Shown here in pieces: positions 1 through 8,399 of a DNA stretch of 36,205 nucleotides. Position numbers and translations under genes: made by a program. The notes below the pieces were generated by a model that saw nothing but the letters and a program-made list of their open reading frames with translations, did no database searches and was not told where the DNA came from. This DNA comes from Rhodospirillaceae bacterium. Lineage in GTDB: Bacteria > Pseudomonadota > Alphaproteobacteria > GCA-2731375. Location of the stretch: NCBI GenBank assembly GCA_002731375.1, contig PCBT01000049.1, positions 53,700-89,904 of the forward strand. The letters are read 5' to 3'. How positions within the stretch are numbered: the stretch's first letter is position 1; every line of letters starts with the position of its first letter.

Positions 1-941
1 GCCGTGTCCAGGGTCATGGATTTGCCTTTGGCATGGCCGTTGGCGAGGACCTTCGCCGCCTTCTTGTTTCCGAACAGACCTTTGACAACACCATAATGTA
101 GGCTCTCGGGCAGGTTAGCGCGCGATACCCAGAGCGCGCCCACGGCGACGGTCGCGACGTCCGTATCATTACCCTTGTAAGTGCCGCTCGGAATCACCGC
201 CTTCGAATAGAACGGTGCTTTCTTGATCAAAGCGTCACGTTGTGGGCCAGCCACTGCAACCAGCTCCGCACCCTGTGTCGCTGCCATTTCGACGATGGAG
301 GCATTGGGATAACCAGTTACAGTGATGAACGCGTCGAGGTGCTTGTCACGAATCATATCAGCACCGGTCTTAGACTTCACGTACTCCGCCTTAAAGTCCT
401 TCTTCTCTTTCAGACCGTAAGCGTCGACCACCAGGCGCGCACCGACCAAGGCCCCTGAGGCCGGCAATCCCATAGCGACACTCTTACCCTTCAAATCAGA
501 CACGGACTTGATGCCACGTCCCTTGCCGCTGACCACGTGCACGTGCTCTGGGTACAGGCTGGCCAACACACACAGCTTCTTGATCGGCTCTTTGCCTTTG
601 AACGGTCCAGTGCCGGTATAAGCCCAATAGGTGACATCCGACTGTGCGAAGCCGGATTCCACTTGATCGGACTTGATTGAGTTGACGTTAGCAACAGAAC
701 CGTGCGCGGACTGGGCGATAGCAACAAGGTTCTCCATGCCGCAATTGCCGCCCTTGGCGCAAGTTCGTGCGCCCGGAGGGTTGGAGACCACCTGCGCCAA
801 AAGACCTGCCATAGGGTAGTAGGTGCCCCCAGCACTGCCAGATGCAATGCGGAAGAACTGCATTTTCTGCGCTTCTGCGCCGCTGGCAAGGGCACACGCG
901 ACTACGGCCACTCCCGCGACCAGGGCTCTTGTGAGTTTCAT
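1..941 (-). CDS. TAXI family TRAP transporter solute-binding receptor, 3' end cut by window edge
   Basis: The reading frame is open for 313 codons from an ATG at 941 to the left edge, so the C-terminus is missing. Residues 1-24 form a Sec signal peptide (Lys/Arg start, hydrophobic core, Ala-Glu-Ala before Gln). The mature protein begins with the TAXI hallmark of a short strand followed by SGSAGGTYYPMAG, which is the ligand-binding start of these periplasmic receptors. Further on are the GxSVAMGLPASG and TVTGYPNASIVEMA segments typical of the family. Two Cys residues around 60-67 could form a disulfide. TAXI receptors deliver organic acids or amino acids to a fused TRAP permease; none is visible here, so it may lie beyond the edge. 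A strong AGGAGGG site (951-957) sits 9 nt before the ATG. Substrate unknown. Confidence 0.9.
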   Translation of the reverse strand, partial: MKLTRALVAGVAVVACALASGAEAQKMQFFRIASGSAGGTYYPMAGLLAQVVSNPPGARTCAKGGNCGMENLVAIAQSAHGSVANVNSIKSDQVESGFAQSDVTYWAYTGTGPFKGKEPIKKLCVLASLYPEHVHVVSGKGRGIKSVSDLKGKSVAMGLPASGALVGARLVVDAYGLKEKKDFKAEYVKSKTGADMIRDKHLDAFITVTGYPNASIVEMAATQGAELVAVAGPQRDALIKKAPFYSKAVIPSGTYKGNDTDVATVAVGALWVSRANLPESLHYGVVKGLFGNKKAAKVLANGHAKGKSMTLDT

Positions 942-1378
942 TTCCGGATTCCCTCCTGTCTTTTAAAACCTGATTGAATGAAAGGGCAACTTACCATCTG
1001 AGGCCGTGGTAAGCTACTGCCGGTGATCACTAAACCGGCCCTAAATGCGGAAAGGGTCCAAATATTGTGAAAATCGCTGTGATAGGGCTGGCGGTGACCG
1101 CCACCAACAAAAACAGCCATTTCATACGAAGCGGCCGTTCCTGATGGTTATGAGCGAGCCGGGGCAGTGTCCCCGCGCAATCCGAGCTCTTGCCGTCCGC
1201 CTCCCGAGCGCAGCAGATGCCCGGCCCGGTGCCAACCTTCCGGGTGCTGCTTGATCCCCCGGCCGTCGAAGCCTAGAGCCGTAGCGGTGACGCCGCCAGG
1301 CGGTTTGTCCTTGCGTGATGGGCCCCTATCGCTAGATTGGCCGCAAATGTAGCGTAATAATTCCATGAGGAAACGATA
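942..1378. other. Divergent intergenic region between the TAXI receptor and nitroreductase genes
   Basis: This 437-nt stretch holds the ribosome-binding site of the TAXI gene, an inverted repeat at 990-1013, and a GC-rich segment (about 1150-1330) with several short hairpins such as CGGGG/CCCCG near 1158-1175. A short run of antisense and sense ORFs exists but none resembles a protein I know. I looked for a tRNA, the SRP RNA core and RNase P motifs and found none. The last 40 bases carry the AGGAAA ribosome-binding site of the nitroreductase gene. Confidence 0.5.
990..1013. promoter_or_regulatory. 7-bp inverted repeat, possible operator of the TAXI receptor gene
   Basis: CTTACCA (990-996) and TGGTAAG (1007-1013) are perfect inverted copies separated by 10 nt, about 50 nt upstream of the receptor start codon. 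ACCA/TGGT dyads are common in operators of GntR-type regulators, which often control TRAP uptake genes. That link is inference from position and symmetry only; no regulator gene is visible in the window. Confidence 0.3.
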
Positions 1379-2053
1379 ATGGATTTCGAGACACTGGTTA
1401 AAGAACGCCGAAGCATCCGTGGCTATAAGCCTGATCCGGTTCCAAAAGAGGTCATCGAGGAAATCGTCGAGATCGCCAAGGGCGCGCCGTCATCGATGAA
1501 TACCCAGCCCTGGTTCTTGCACGTGATCACCGGCGAGCCGCTAGACCGCATCCGCGAGGGCAATACGGAACGCATGCTGGCGGGGGCCGAGGTTCACCGC
1601 GAGATCCCGGTGCATGACGCCTACAAGGGTATCCATCGCCAGCGCCAGATCGAAATCGCCGTCCAGCTGTTCGAAGCTATGGGCATCGAGCGGGACGATA
1701 AGGAACGGCGCCAGGACTGGGTGCTACGCGGCTTTCGCCAGTTCGACGCCCCGGTCTCCATCGTTCTGACATATGACAAGAGCCTGGAGCCCGCCACCAT
1801 CAGCCACTTTGATCTGGGCGCCATCGTCTATGGCCTGACATTGGCGGCCTGGACCCGTGGCCTGGGCACGGTGATCAACGGCCAGGGCATCATGCAGTCG
1901 GATGTGGTGCGCGAGCACGCCAAGATCCCCGATTGGCAGACCATCATGACCTGCGTCGCCATGGGCTATCCGAACGAGGATTTCTCCGCCAACAAGGTAA
2001 AGTCCCGGCGCACCCCGAACGAAGAGATCATCAGCTACGTCGGGTTCGACTAA
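1379..2053 (+). CDS. Nitroreductase family FMN-dependent oxidoreductase
   Basis: The 224-residue protein starts with the FMN-phosphate binding signature of the family (ERRSIRGYKPDPVP, residues 9-22) followed by the GAPSSMNTQPW segment (35-45) that contacts the flavin and the dimer partner. Near the end are the usual turn and GYP motif (MGYPNEDF). Family members are homodimeric NAD(P)H-flavin oxidoreductases acting on nitroaromatics, quinones or flavin-linked substrates, in the cytoplasm. Length is normal. The ATG is preceded by AGGAAA with good spacing. The gene stands alone: its upstream neighbour is divergent and its downstream neighbour convergent, so the substrate cannot be inferred from context. 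Confidence 0.93.
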   Translation: MDFETLVKERRSIRGYKPDPVPKEVIEEIVEIAKGAPSSMNTQPWFLHVITGEPLDRIREGNTERMLAGAEVHREIPVHDAYKGIHRQRQIEIAVQLFEAMGIERDDKERRQDWVLRGFRQFDAPVSIVLTYDKSLEPATISHFDLGAIVYGLTLAAWTRGLGTVINGQGIMQSDVVREHAKIPDWQTIMTCVAMGYPNEDFSANKVKSRRTPNEEIISYVGFD

Positions 2054-2189
2054 GCAAGGTTACACCGCAGGGATTGCGCGAGCGGTCCCGGTGGCGAAAT
2101 TTGGAGCTATTCTTGATAATGGTGCTTATCGAGAACGGCGTCATTTTTTCAGACAATCGAAGGACTGAATAAACTAATTTTCGCTTGAA

Positions 2190-3164
2190 CTAAAAAGCCG
2201 CAGCGCCACTGCTGGCCGTTGTAGCCTTGTATCGCCGGTCGGTTGTTTCCTGATGCAGCAACACCAACTCGTCGGCAAGGGCCTGGCGGCCTGCCTCGGC
2301 CTCCGGGTCGGATGGATTATAGGCGAATTCGGTTTCATCGCCCGCCACCCTGGTGCCAATCACGATCCGCGATTTGCTGTAATCATATGGCAACGCACAG
2401 TGCAGCAAGCTGCGGTTGTCCCAGAAAAGCAGATCCCCGGGCCGATAACTATGTTCATAGACGCGCGCCTCATCGGAAACGACAAAATCCAGCAGAGAGC
2501 GCAGCAACGCGCCACTTTCATCCCGCGTCAAACCCGGAATGGCAAAAGCGTGCCTGCCGATGAAAAGGTTCTTAATGCCGGTCTGCGGGTGCACCTTGAC
2601 CAGGGGGCGCAGATAGGCCTCGCCATGATAAATCGTGTCCGCCTGTTCGACTGGGAAATCCCCTACGTCATTGGCCTGGGAATAGCGGTTGGAATGGTAT
2701 GCGCTAAGATCCGCGATGCGTTTCTTTGTCGCCTGGTCCAAGGCCGCGTATCCCGACCGGGTGTCGGCCAGCGCCGTGCCGCCGCCATGTTCGGGGATCT
2801 CCACCGCCGCCAACATGGCGCATTTGCTGCTGTGGGGTTTATAGGTCGAATCCGTATGCCAGGCTTCGTTGCCAATAATCATCCGCATGCGCTGTGAATC
2901 GATATCAAGTATCTCTCCCCTCGAACCATCGTCGTTGACATCCTGGTTCGACAAAACAGATGTGGCTGCGAATTCAAGTTCGCCGAAGCGTTTGCCGAAC
3001 GCGATACAGTCTTCGTTTGACGGGAATAGTTCAGGAAAGACCAGGAAACCGTATTCCAGGAACGCCGCTTCCATCGCCACGAATTCATTGTCTGAGAGGC
3101 CACCCAGCTTCACATCCGTAACAACGGCGCCAAAGGTCTTATTCTTCACGGGCGTAATTTTCAT
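2190..3164 (-). CDS. TauD/TfdA family 2-oxoglutarate-dependent Fe(II) dioxygenase
   Basis: A 324-residue protein with the full iron triad of the family: His103 and Asp105 in WHTDSTY and the distal His255 in RSLLHCALPYD, with Arg266 as the likely 2-oxoglutarate anchor. The N-terminus (KNKTFGAVVTDV) and the PELFPSNEDCIAFGKRFGELE stretch match the TfdA/TauD fold. These enzymes hydroxylate and often cleave small acids such as taurine, alkylsulfates, 2,4-D or carnitine-like compounds; the actual substrate is not readable from the sequence. The gene is convergent with the nitroreductase gene and divided from the next minus-strand gene by about 230 nt with no recognisable content. Residues 285-324 form a variable charged tail. 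AGGGTGA lies about 8 nt before the ATG. Confidence 0.92.
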   Translation of the reverse strand: MKITPVKNKTFGAVVTDVKLGGLSDNEFVAMEAAFLEYGFLVFPELFPSNEDCIAFGKRFGELEFAATSVLSNQDVNDDGSRGEILDIDSQRMRMIIGNEAWHTDSTYKPHSSKCAMLAAVEIPEHGGGTALADTRSGYAALDQATKKRIADLSAYHSNRYSQANDVGDFPVEQADTIYHGEAYLRPLVKVHPQTGIKNLFIGRHAFAIPGLTRDESGALLRSLLDFVVSDEARVYEHSYRPGDLLFWDNRSLLHCALPYDYSKSRIVIGTRVAGDETEFAYNPSDPEAEAGRQALADELVLLHQETTDRRYKATTASSGAAAF

Positions 3165-3396
3165 TTTGCTTTCACCCTGCTACCACGAGCGGCAAGACTA
3201 CAAGAGGTAACCCTCAGAGGTCAAAGACCGTGCAAGCAAAACCGCCACCGTACCAGAGGCGCCACATGCCGGAGGGGTCGGAGTAGGTTGATTTTACCAC
3301 CAGCCGTATCCTTTCGCGCTAGCTTTGGCCCGCGTTCTTGTGCCCGGAGATTGGGGCCGGGTCTTGTATTTTGTATTATAAGGTGCGCGGTCACAC

Positions 3397-4002
3397 CTAT
3401 TTCTGCCGTTCTATCTCTTCCTCGATCTCGACCAGGCGGTCCTTGCCGAAAAATATCTCGTCGCCGACAAAGAATGTCGGGCTGCCAAAGGTGCCGCGTT
3501 CAACCGAGGCATTGGTGTTGGACAGCAGTTCATCCTTCACGGCCTGATCCTGGATCCCCACCAGCATGGCGGCGCCATCCAGGCCATCGGCGTCCAAAGC
3601 GTCCCTGATGACGTCCGGGTCATCCATTTTCAAGCCTTCTTCCCACATATGGCAATAGACCGCGTCCACGTAGGCCTCGAACTTGCCCTGGTTCCTGGCC
3701 CAAATGGCGCCGCGCATGATCTGCACCGTGTTGACGGGAAAGTATGGGTTGCGGCTATAGGCCGTCAGTTCATGCTTACGGACAAAACGGGCCATCTCCA
3801 ACTGGCCGTATTCGTTCTTGTTCCTGATGCCTTGGAATTGCTCCATCGGTGATTTGTTGTTGGTCAGCTTAAAAACACCGCCGAGCAGAACCGGGACATA
3901 GGTACAGGCGACGCCCGTGCGCTGAACAAGAGCCGGCAGGACCTTGTGGCAGAAATAGGCGTTGGGGCTGCCGAAATCGAAATGAAATTCAAAACTGGGC
4001 AC
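3397..4002 (-). CDS. DsbA-fold 2-hydroxychromene-2-carboxylate isomerase family protein
   Basis: 201 residues with the start FEFHFDFGSPNAYF, in which Ser12 replaces the thioredoxin Cys and is the glutathione-activating serine of kappa-class GST/HCCA isomerases. The central helical insert (roughly 70-165) and the late cis-Pro segment GTFGSPTFFVGDEIFFGKDRL (about 170-190) complete the fold. Known members isomerise a chromene carboxylate in naphthalene degradation using glutathione, but most relatives in alphaproteobacteria have unknown substrates. It reads away from the MFS gene at 4086 with a short shared upstream region, so the two may be co-regulated. I would not infer naphthalene degradation from this gene alone. 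Confidence 0.9.
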   Translation of the reverse strand: MPSFEFHFDFGSPNAYFCHKVLPALVQRTGVACTYVPVLLGGVFKLTNNKSPMEQFQGIRNKNEYGQLEMARFVRKHELTAYSRNPYFPVNTVQIMRGAIWARNQGKFEAYVDAVYCHMWEEGLKMDDPDVIRDALDADGLDGAAMLVGIQDQAVKDELLSNTNASVERGTFGSPTFFVGDEIFFGKDRLVEIEEEIERQK

Positions 4003-4085
4003 GGCGTGGCATCCTATTCATTTGGCTACTCGTTTGGTGATTTAATCGTTTTCAGTATTTGACATCAGCCCATACTATCCCGCCC

Positions 4086-5303
4086 ATGCATGAAAGCGAA
4101 ACCTCCCTGTGGCGCGATTACCCCGCATTGTCCTTTGTTGTCTGGCTGTCCATCGCTCAGACCGTGTCCTGGGGCATCATGTTCTATGGCTTCGCGGTCT
4201 TCATCAAACCCCTGACGACTGAGTTCGGCTGGAGCAAGGCGGACATCACCGGCGCCTTCACGCTCTCGCTACTGGTGGTTGGGCTGCTTTCGGTTAGTGC
4301 CGGAATTATTCTGGACCGTTTTGGCGGGCGCTGGCTGATGAGCGGGGCCTCGGCCCTGGGCGCCGTGATCCTGCTGCTCGCTGCTCATATCGAAACCCTG
4401 ACGGCCTATTATGTGGTCTGGATCGGGCTGGGCCTGGCCATGTCAGCGACCCTGTATCCAGCGGGCTTTGCCGTGGTGGTCGCCACCCTGGGCCCGCGGG
4501 CGCGCCAGGGCGTCACCATCATGACCTTGATCGCAGGGTTCGCTAGCACGGTTTTCATTCCCCTGATCAGCCTGTTGTTGGAGCTGATGGATTGGCGCGA
4601 AACTTTCACCCTATTGGGTTTGATCCTTGCGTGCATCTGCGTGCCCATCCATGCCTACGTGCTGCGCTTGGAAAGGGTGCCCGGCACCGGCCAAACGGGA
4701 CGGCCCAGGATATTCACCATCGATTTGCAAGATGGCCCCGTGGCCGCGGGCCTGCGCAATCCTGCGTTTTGGTGGATAGGAATCTGCTTCACCACCAACT
4801 CTCTGGTCATGGCCGGGGTTACGGTGCATATCATCCCGCTGATGCTTGAACGCGGCTTTGCCATGGCGGTGATCGTCGCCACCATCGCCATGATCGGTCC
4901 CATGCAAGTGGCAGGCCGGGTTGTCGTAACGGTATTCGAGAATTGGCTGGATTTCCGCAAGGCCGGACTGATGTCCGGGGTCTTCCTGTTGATCGGCTTC
5001 GGCCTTTTGTTCCTGGCTCAGCCGAACAATTATCTGAATTATCTGTTCCCCATATTCTATGGCAGCTCGCTTGGCATCATCACCATCGTGCGCGCCCTTG
5101 CGGTGCCCGAGTTGATCGGCCCGGAAGCCTATGGCGCCCTGAACGGCCTGTTGGGCCTGGCGTCATCCCTGGCCCTGGCAATTGCGCCGGTGCTGATTAG
5201 CTGGGTCTGGCTGCTCAGCCAATCCTACACCGCACCGCTGTTCGTCTTCTCGGCGGTTGGGTTGGTCTCGCTACTAAGTTTCATCATGGCGGTACGGCGT
5301 TGA
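4086..5303 (+). CDS. MFS permease, monocarboxylate-transporter-like
   Basis: A 12-helix major facilitator of about 405 residues. The first helix begins at LSFVVWLSIAQTVSWG, the loop after helix 2 contains LDRFGGRW, which is the degenerate MFS motif A, and a cytoplasmic central loop (RLERVPGTGQTGRPR) separates the two six-helix halves. The topology and the GWSKADITGAF element resemble the monocarboxylate/oxalate-formate branch of the MFS, which imports or exports organic acids. Neither candidate start has a clear ribosome-binding site: I chose ATG 4086; a TTG at 4059 would add nine residues (TSAHTIPP). It is divergent from the HCCA-isomerase-like gene. Substrate unknown. Confidence 0.88.
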   Translation: MHESETSLWRDYPALSFVVWLSIAQTVSWGIMFYGFAVFIKPLTTEFGWSKADITGAFTLSLLVVGLLSVSAGIILDRFGGRWLMSGASALGAVILLLAAHIETLTAYYVVWIGLGLAMSATLYPAGFAVVVATLGPRARQGVTIMTLIAGFASTVFIPLISLLLELMDWRETFTLLGLILACICVPIHAYVLRLERVPGTGQTGRPRIFTIDLQDGPVAAGLRNPAFWWIGICFTTNSLVMAGVTVHIIPLMLERGFAMAVIVATIAMIGPMQVAGRVVVTVFENWLDFRKAGLMSGVFLLIGFGLLFLAQPNNYLNYLFPIFYGSSLGIITIVRALAVPELIGPEAYGALNGLLGLASSLALAIAPVLISWVWLLSQSYTAPLFVFSAVGLVSLLSFIMAVRR

Positions 5304-5363
5304 AGCAGTTCCAACGAGGGCAATAATTGGTTACAGTTGCCAAGAAATCTGGGAGAGCACATA

Positions 5364-5468
5364 TTGGCCGGACTAGTAAAACGCATGTCAAAGGCCCATC
5401 GTTACGGCATTGCTGCCGTTATAGTGGCGCTGGTGGCCTATTATTCCTATCAGATCTGGTACGGCTAA
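5364..5468 (+). CDS. Small single-pass membrane protein, 34 residues
   Basis: A TTG codon at 5364 follows GGGAGA (5351-5356) at 7-nt spacing and opens a 34-codon frame: a basic start (AGLVKRMSKAHRYG), one hydrophobic helix of about 16 residues (IAAVIVALVAYYSYQI), and a WYG end. An internal ATG at 5385 gives a 27-residue version. It is too short for family assignment, and lies 60 nt after the MFS gene and 68 nt before msrB on the same strand. Good initiation signal, basic-then-hydrophobic layout and absence of overlap argue for a real gene; function unknown. Confidence 0.5.
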   Translation: MAGLVKRMSKAHRYGIAAVIVALVAYYSYQIWYG

Positions 5469-5536
5469 AGAGAGCACTTCAATGAGGCATTGAAGGAGAC
5501 ATAGAGGAACTTGGGGCAAGCTTAAGGGAAATGGGG

Positions 5537-5935
5537 ATGGACAAGATCAGCAAGACCAATGCGGAATGGCGGGCGCAGCTAACAGACGATGAATTTCATG
5601 TCGCCCGCAAGAAAGGCACCGAGCGCCCCTTTGGCCCCGGCTATAACAACTGCCATGAGGCGGGCATATACACCTGTGTCTGCTGTGGGCTGGAGTTGTT
5701 TTCGTCCGAGGCGAAATTCGATTCAGGCACCGGCTGGCCCAGTTTCCATACCCCCCTGGTGGCGGAGAATGTGGCCGAGGAAGCGGATAACTCCCTGTTC
5801 ATGCGGCGTACGGAGGTTTTATGCGCCCGCTGCGACGGCCACCTTGGCCATGTCTTTCCCGATGGCCCGGCGCCCACGGGCTTGCGCTATTGCCTGAATT
5901 CGGCTTCCCTGCGCCTGGTCGCAGGCGAGGTATAA
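5537..5935 (+). CDS. msrB: Peptide-methionine (R)-S-oxide reductase MsrB
   Basis: Reduces the R-epimer of methionine sulfoxide in proteins, with thioredoxin as electron donor. From the start chosen here the protein has 132 residues. It shows the SGTGWPSF motif, two zinc-binding Cys pairs (CVCC near 47-50 and CARC near 96-99), the LGHVFPDG motif, and the catalytic Cys at about 119 in RYCLNSASL. Length is normal for a free-standing MsrB. I chose ATG 5537 over ATG 5531 because AAGGGA (5524-5529) is 7 nt from the former and only 1 nt from the latter. The HAD gene follows 13 nt downstream, so the two are probably co-transcribed. No MsrA is in the window. Confidence 0.96.
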   Translation: MDKISKTNAEWRAQLTDDEFHVARKKGTERPFGPGYNNCHEAGIYTCVCCGLELFSSEAKFDSGTGWPSFHTPLVAENVAEEADNSLFMRRTEVLCARCDGHLGHVFPDGPAPTGLRYCLNSASLRLVAGEV

Positions 5936-5948
5936 GGATCGAAACCGT

Positions 5949-6617
5949 ATGAGTACGCAAAATGACCTCAACAGCTCTATTCGGGCCGTGTTGTGGGATT
6001 TCGGCGGGGTCTTCACCACTTCGCCCTTCGCCGCCTTTGCCCGTTACGAGGCAGAACACGGCCTGCCCAAGGATTTTATCCGTGGCATTAATGCCACCAA
6101 CCCGGACGCCAACGCCTGGGCCAAGATGGAGCGGAACGAAGTCAGCCACGCCGAATTTGGGGACCTGTTCGAGGCGGAATCCAGCGCCGCCGGCCACGCG
6201 GTCCACGGCAGCGAGATCCTGCCGCTGTTATCTGGCAACCTGCAGCCGGAAATGATCACCGCCTTGCGTATCGTCGCCAAAAGCTACAAGACGGCCTGTC
6301 TGACCAACAACATGCGCACGGGCCATGGCCCCTCCATGAGCCGGGACCCGGAAAAGGCGACACAGATCGACAAGGTCATGGAGATCTTTGAGAAAGTCGT
6401 GGAATCCAGCCAGGTCGGTATCCGGAAGCCGGAGTCCAAATTCTATCAGATCGCCTGTGAAATGCTGGGCGTAGAGCCGTCCCAGGCGGTCTTCCTCGAC
6501 GACCTGGGTGTCAACCTGAAACCGGCCAAGGCCATGGGCATGACCACCATCAAGGTTCTCGAGCCGAAGCAGGCGATCAGTGATCTGGAAGCAGTGCTGG
6601 GTATATCCCTGCGTTAG
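5949..6617 (+). CDS. HAD-IA family hydrolase, epoxide-hydrolase-N-terminal-like
   Basis: 222 residues. Motif I is DFGGVF (residues 17-22), where the second catalytic Asp of the usual DxD is replaced by Gly, as in the phosphatase-like N-terminal domain of soluble epoxide hydrolase and ACAD10-like proteins. Motif II is LTNN, motif III is the Lys in GIRKPESKFYQ, and motif IV is the acidic pair in VFLDDLGVN. The cap domain lies at about 28-95 (AEHGLPKDFIRGINATNPD). Family members hydrolyse small phosphate esters or haloacids; the missing second Asp makes ordinary phosphatase turnover uncertain. Starts 13 nt after msrB with AAGGA upstream. Substrate unknown. Confidence 0.88.
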   Translation: MSTQNDLNSSIRAVLWDFGGVFTTSPFAAFARYEAEHGLPKDFIRGINATNPDANAWAKMERNEVSHAEFGDLFEAESSAAGHAVHGSEILPLLSGNLQPEMITALRIVAKSYKTACLTNNMRTGHGPSMSRDPEKATQIDKVMEIFEKVVESSQVGIRKPESKFYQIACEMLGVEPSQAVFLDDLGVNLKPAKAMGMTTIKVLEPKQAISDLEAVLGISLR

Positions 6618-6725
6618 GCGCTAACAGACCCGCAAATGCTGTAGCGCGCCATTTGCTTGCCGTAGCCGGGCTTCTTGGCCGCCGCCGTTCTTTTTCAAAT
6701 CAGCAGCCCGTTTGGGTGGCGTTAA

Positions 6726-7124
<399 letters not shown>

Positions 7125-7149
7125 GACAGGCGTCTAGTGTAATGTGGCG

Positions 7150-7180
7150 CGGGATCGAAAAGTTAACCTTTTCGATCCCG
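7150..7180. repeat. Perfect 13-bp inverted repeat with 5-nt loop between nirS remnant and nirE
   Basis: CGGGATCGAAAAG (7150-7162) and CTTTTCGATCCCG (7168-7180) are exact reverse complements around the loop TTAAC. The RNA hairpin would be very stable. It follows the nirS stop by 25 nt and precedes nirE by 77 nt. No T-run follows in either direction, so it is not a classical rho-independent terminator; it may stabilise the 3' end of the former nirS message or act as an operator. Confidence 0.7.
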
Positions 7181-7257
7181 TCGTCCGCTACTATTCTGTT
7201 GACGATCTATTGAGACGACACTGTGAAGACGATGCGTGACCCTGGGGGACGCTCTAG

Positions 7258-8061
7258 ATGACCAAAGCGAGTACAGTATTTCTTGTTGGCGCCGGACCCG
7301 GGGATCCGGAGTTGCTGACGATAAAGGCGCACCGGTTGCTGCAGGCCGCCGAAGTGGTGGTTTATGATCGCCTGGTCTCGGCCGACGTTCTGGCCCTGAT
7401 CCCGGCTGGCGCAACCCTTATCAGCGTTGGCAAACAGCCCCATAACCATCGCATTCCCCAGCCCGAGATCAACCAGTTGCTGGTCCGCCTGGCCAAGGCC
7501 GGCCGCAATGTCATCCGCCTGAAGGGCGGTGACCCCTATGTATTTGGCCGCGGTTCGGAAGAGGCCATGGCTCTGGTCGAAAATGACGTTCCTTTTGAAG
7601 TCGTGCCGGGCATTACCTCGGCCTCGGCCTGTTCGGCGTCCGTGGGCATGCCCTTGACCCATCGCGGTCTTGCTACCGGGGTGCGCTACTTGACCGGCCA
7701 TTGCCGGGAAGACAGCGAGCTGAATTTTGACTGGCAGGGCCTGGCCGATCCATCAACCACGCTGGTAATTTATATGGGCATGGCCAATGTTGAACAGATT
7801 ACCGAGAATTTGATCAAGCACGGCGCCGATCCGAAATTGCCCGCCGCCGCCATCAACAATGGCAGCAGGCCCGCGCAAAGGCACATCGTAACCACGCTGG
7901 AAAGCCTTGCCGGCGATGCCAAGGCTGCCGATTTCAATGGACCGGTATTGTTCGTCGTCGGTCAGGTCGTGGCATTGCATGCCATATTGGGCGCGGAAGT
8001 GGATGCCAAGCAAGATCAGACCCAAGACGATGAACAGCCGAATTCCGCTGTGGGCAGCTAA
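7258..8061 (+). CDS. nirE: Uroporphyrinogen-III C-methyltransferase (SUMT), NirE type
   Basis: Transfers two methyl groups from S-adenosylmethionine to uroporphyrinogen III, giving precorrin-2, the branch point to heme d1, siroheme and cobalamin. The 267-residue protein is intact: VGAGPGDPELLTIKA (residues 10-24), VVYDRLVS, LKGGDPYVFGRG, VVPGITSASA and GMPLTHRG are all family signatures for SAM binding and the active site. It carries no CysG oxidase/chelatase domain. Position after nirS and before nirC matches the Paracoccus-type nirSECF order, hence NirE rather than CobA, although the two are the same enzyme. GGGGGA precedes the ATG. The last 32 nt overlap nirC. The C-terminal tail (about 250-267) is polar and unconserved. 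It is retained while d1-specific genes are gone, so it probably now serves siroheme or B12. Confidence 0.93.
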   Translation: MTKASTVFLVGAGPGDPELLTIKAHRLLQAAEVVVYDRLVSADVLALIPAGATLISVGKQPHNHRIPQPEINQLLVRLAKAGRNVIRLKGGDPYVFGRGSEEAMALVENDVPFEVVPGITSASACSASVGMPLTHRGLATGVRYLTGHCREDSELNFDWQGLADPSTTLVIYMGMANVEQITENLIKHGADPKLPAAAINNGSRPAQRHIVTTLESLAGDAKAADFNGPVLFVVGQVVALHAILGAEVDAKQDQTQDDEQPNSAVGS

Positions 8062-8389
8062 GGCCTGCCTGACCGCCGTCCTGCTTGCGACTTCGATCAC
8101 TCCGGTCTGGAGTGAAGACAGTATCCCGGCAACGCGGCAGAAGGAGTTGCTGTATCTCTTGCAACAAGATTGCGGTTCCTGCCGTGGCCTGACCTTCAAG
8201 GGTGGCCTGGGCACGCCTCTGTTGCCGGCAAATTTAGCGGATAAACCCGATGACGCCTTGGTGGAAATCATCATGCAGAGCCTGCCGGGCAGGCCCATGC
8301 CGCCCTGGCGCTTTCTGCTCGAGGAGAAGGAAGCCGCCTTTCTGGTACGGGCCATGAGGACGAGCCAGACGCTTAAAGTTGAACAATGA
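8030..8389 (+). CDS. nirC: NirC-like cytochrome c with a defective heme motif (CXXCR)
   Basis: NirC is a small periplasmic cytochrome c acting in heme d1 maturation or electron delivery to NirS. This 119-residue ORF starts at ATG 8030 inside the end of nirE, has a signal peptide (residues 1-27, ending around PVWSE), then the expected segment QQDCGSCRGLTFKGGLGTPL, and a late MPPW motif whose Met would be the sixth heme ligand. The heme-attachment motif reads C-G-S-C-R instead of CXXCH: the codon is CGT where CAT or CAC is expected, a single A-to-G change from CAT. Without the His, covalent heme c attachment and iron ligation should fail. The rest of the frame is open, so the lesion is recent or the protein is non-heme. 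Placed between nirE and the nirF leader, as in intact clusters. Confidence 0.75.
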   Translation: MNSRIPLWAAKACLTAVLLATSITPVWSEDSIPATRQKELLYLLQQDCGSCRGLTFKGGLGTPLLPANLADKPDDALVEIIMQSLPGRPMPPWRFLLEEKEAAFLVRAMRTSQTLKVEQ

Positions 8390-8399
8390 AAGACGAACG

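Noticed and set aside
943-1378. Possible structured RNA (SRP RNA, RNase P, tRNA) in the GC-rich spacer
   Set aside because: None of the conserved core motifs of these RNAs is present on either strand; only short generic hairpins are visible.
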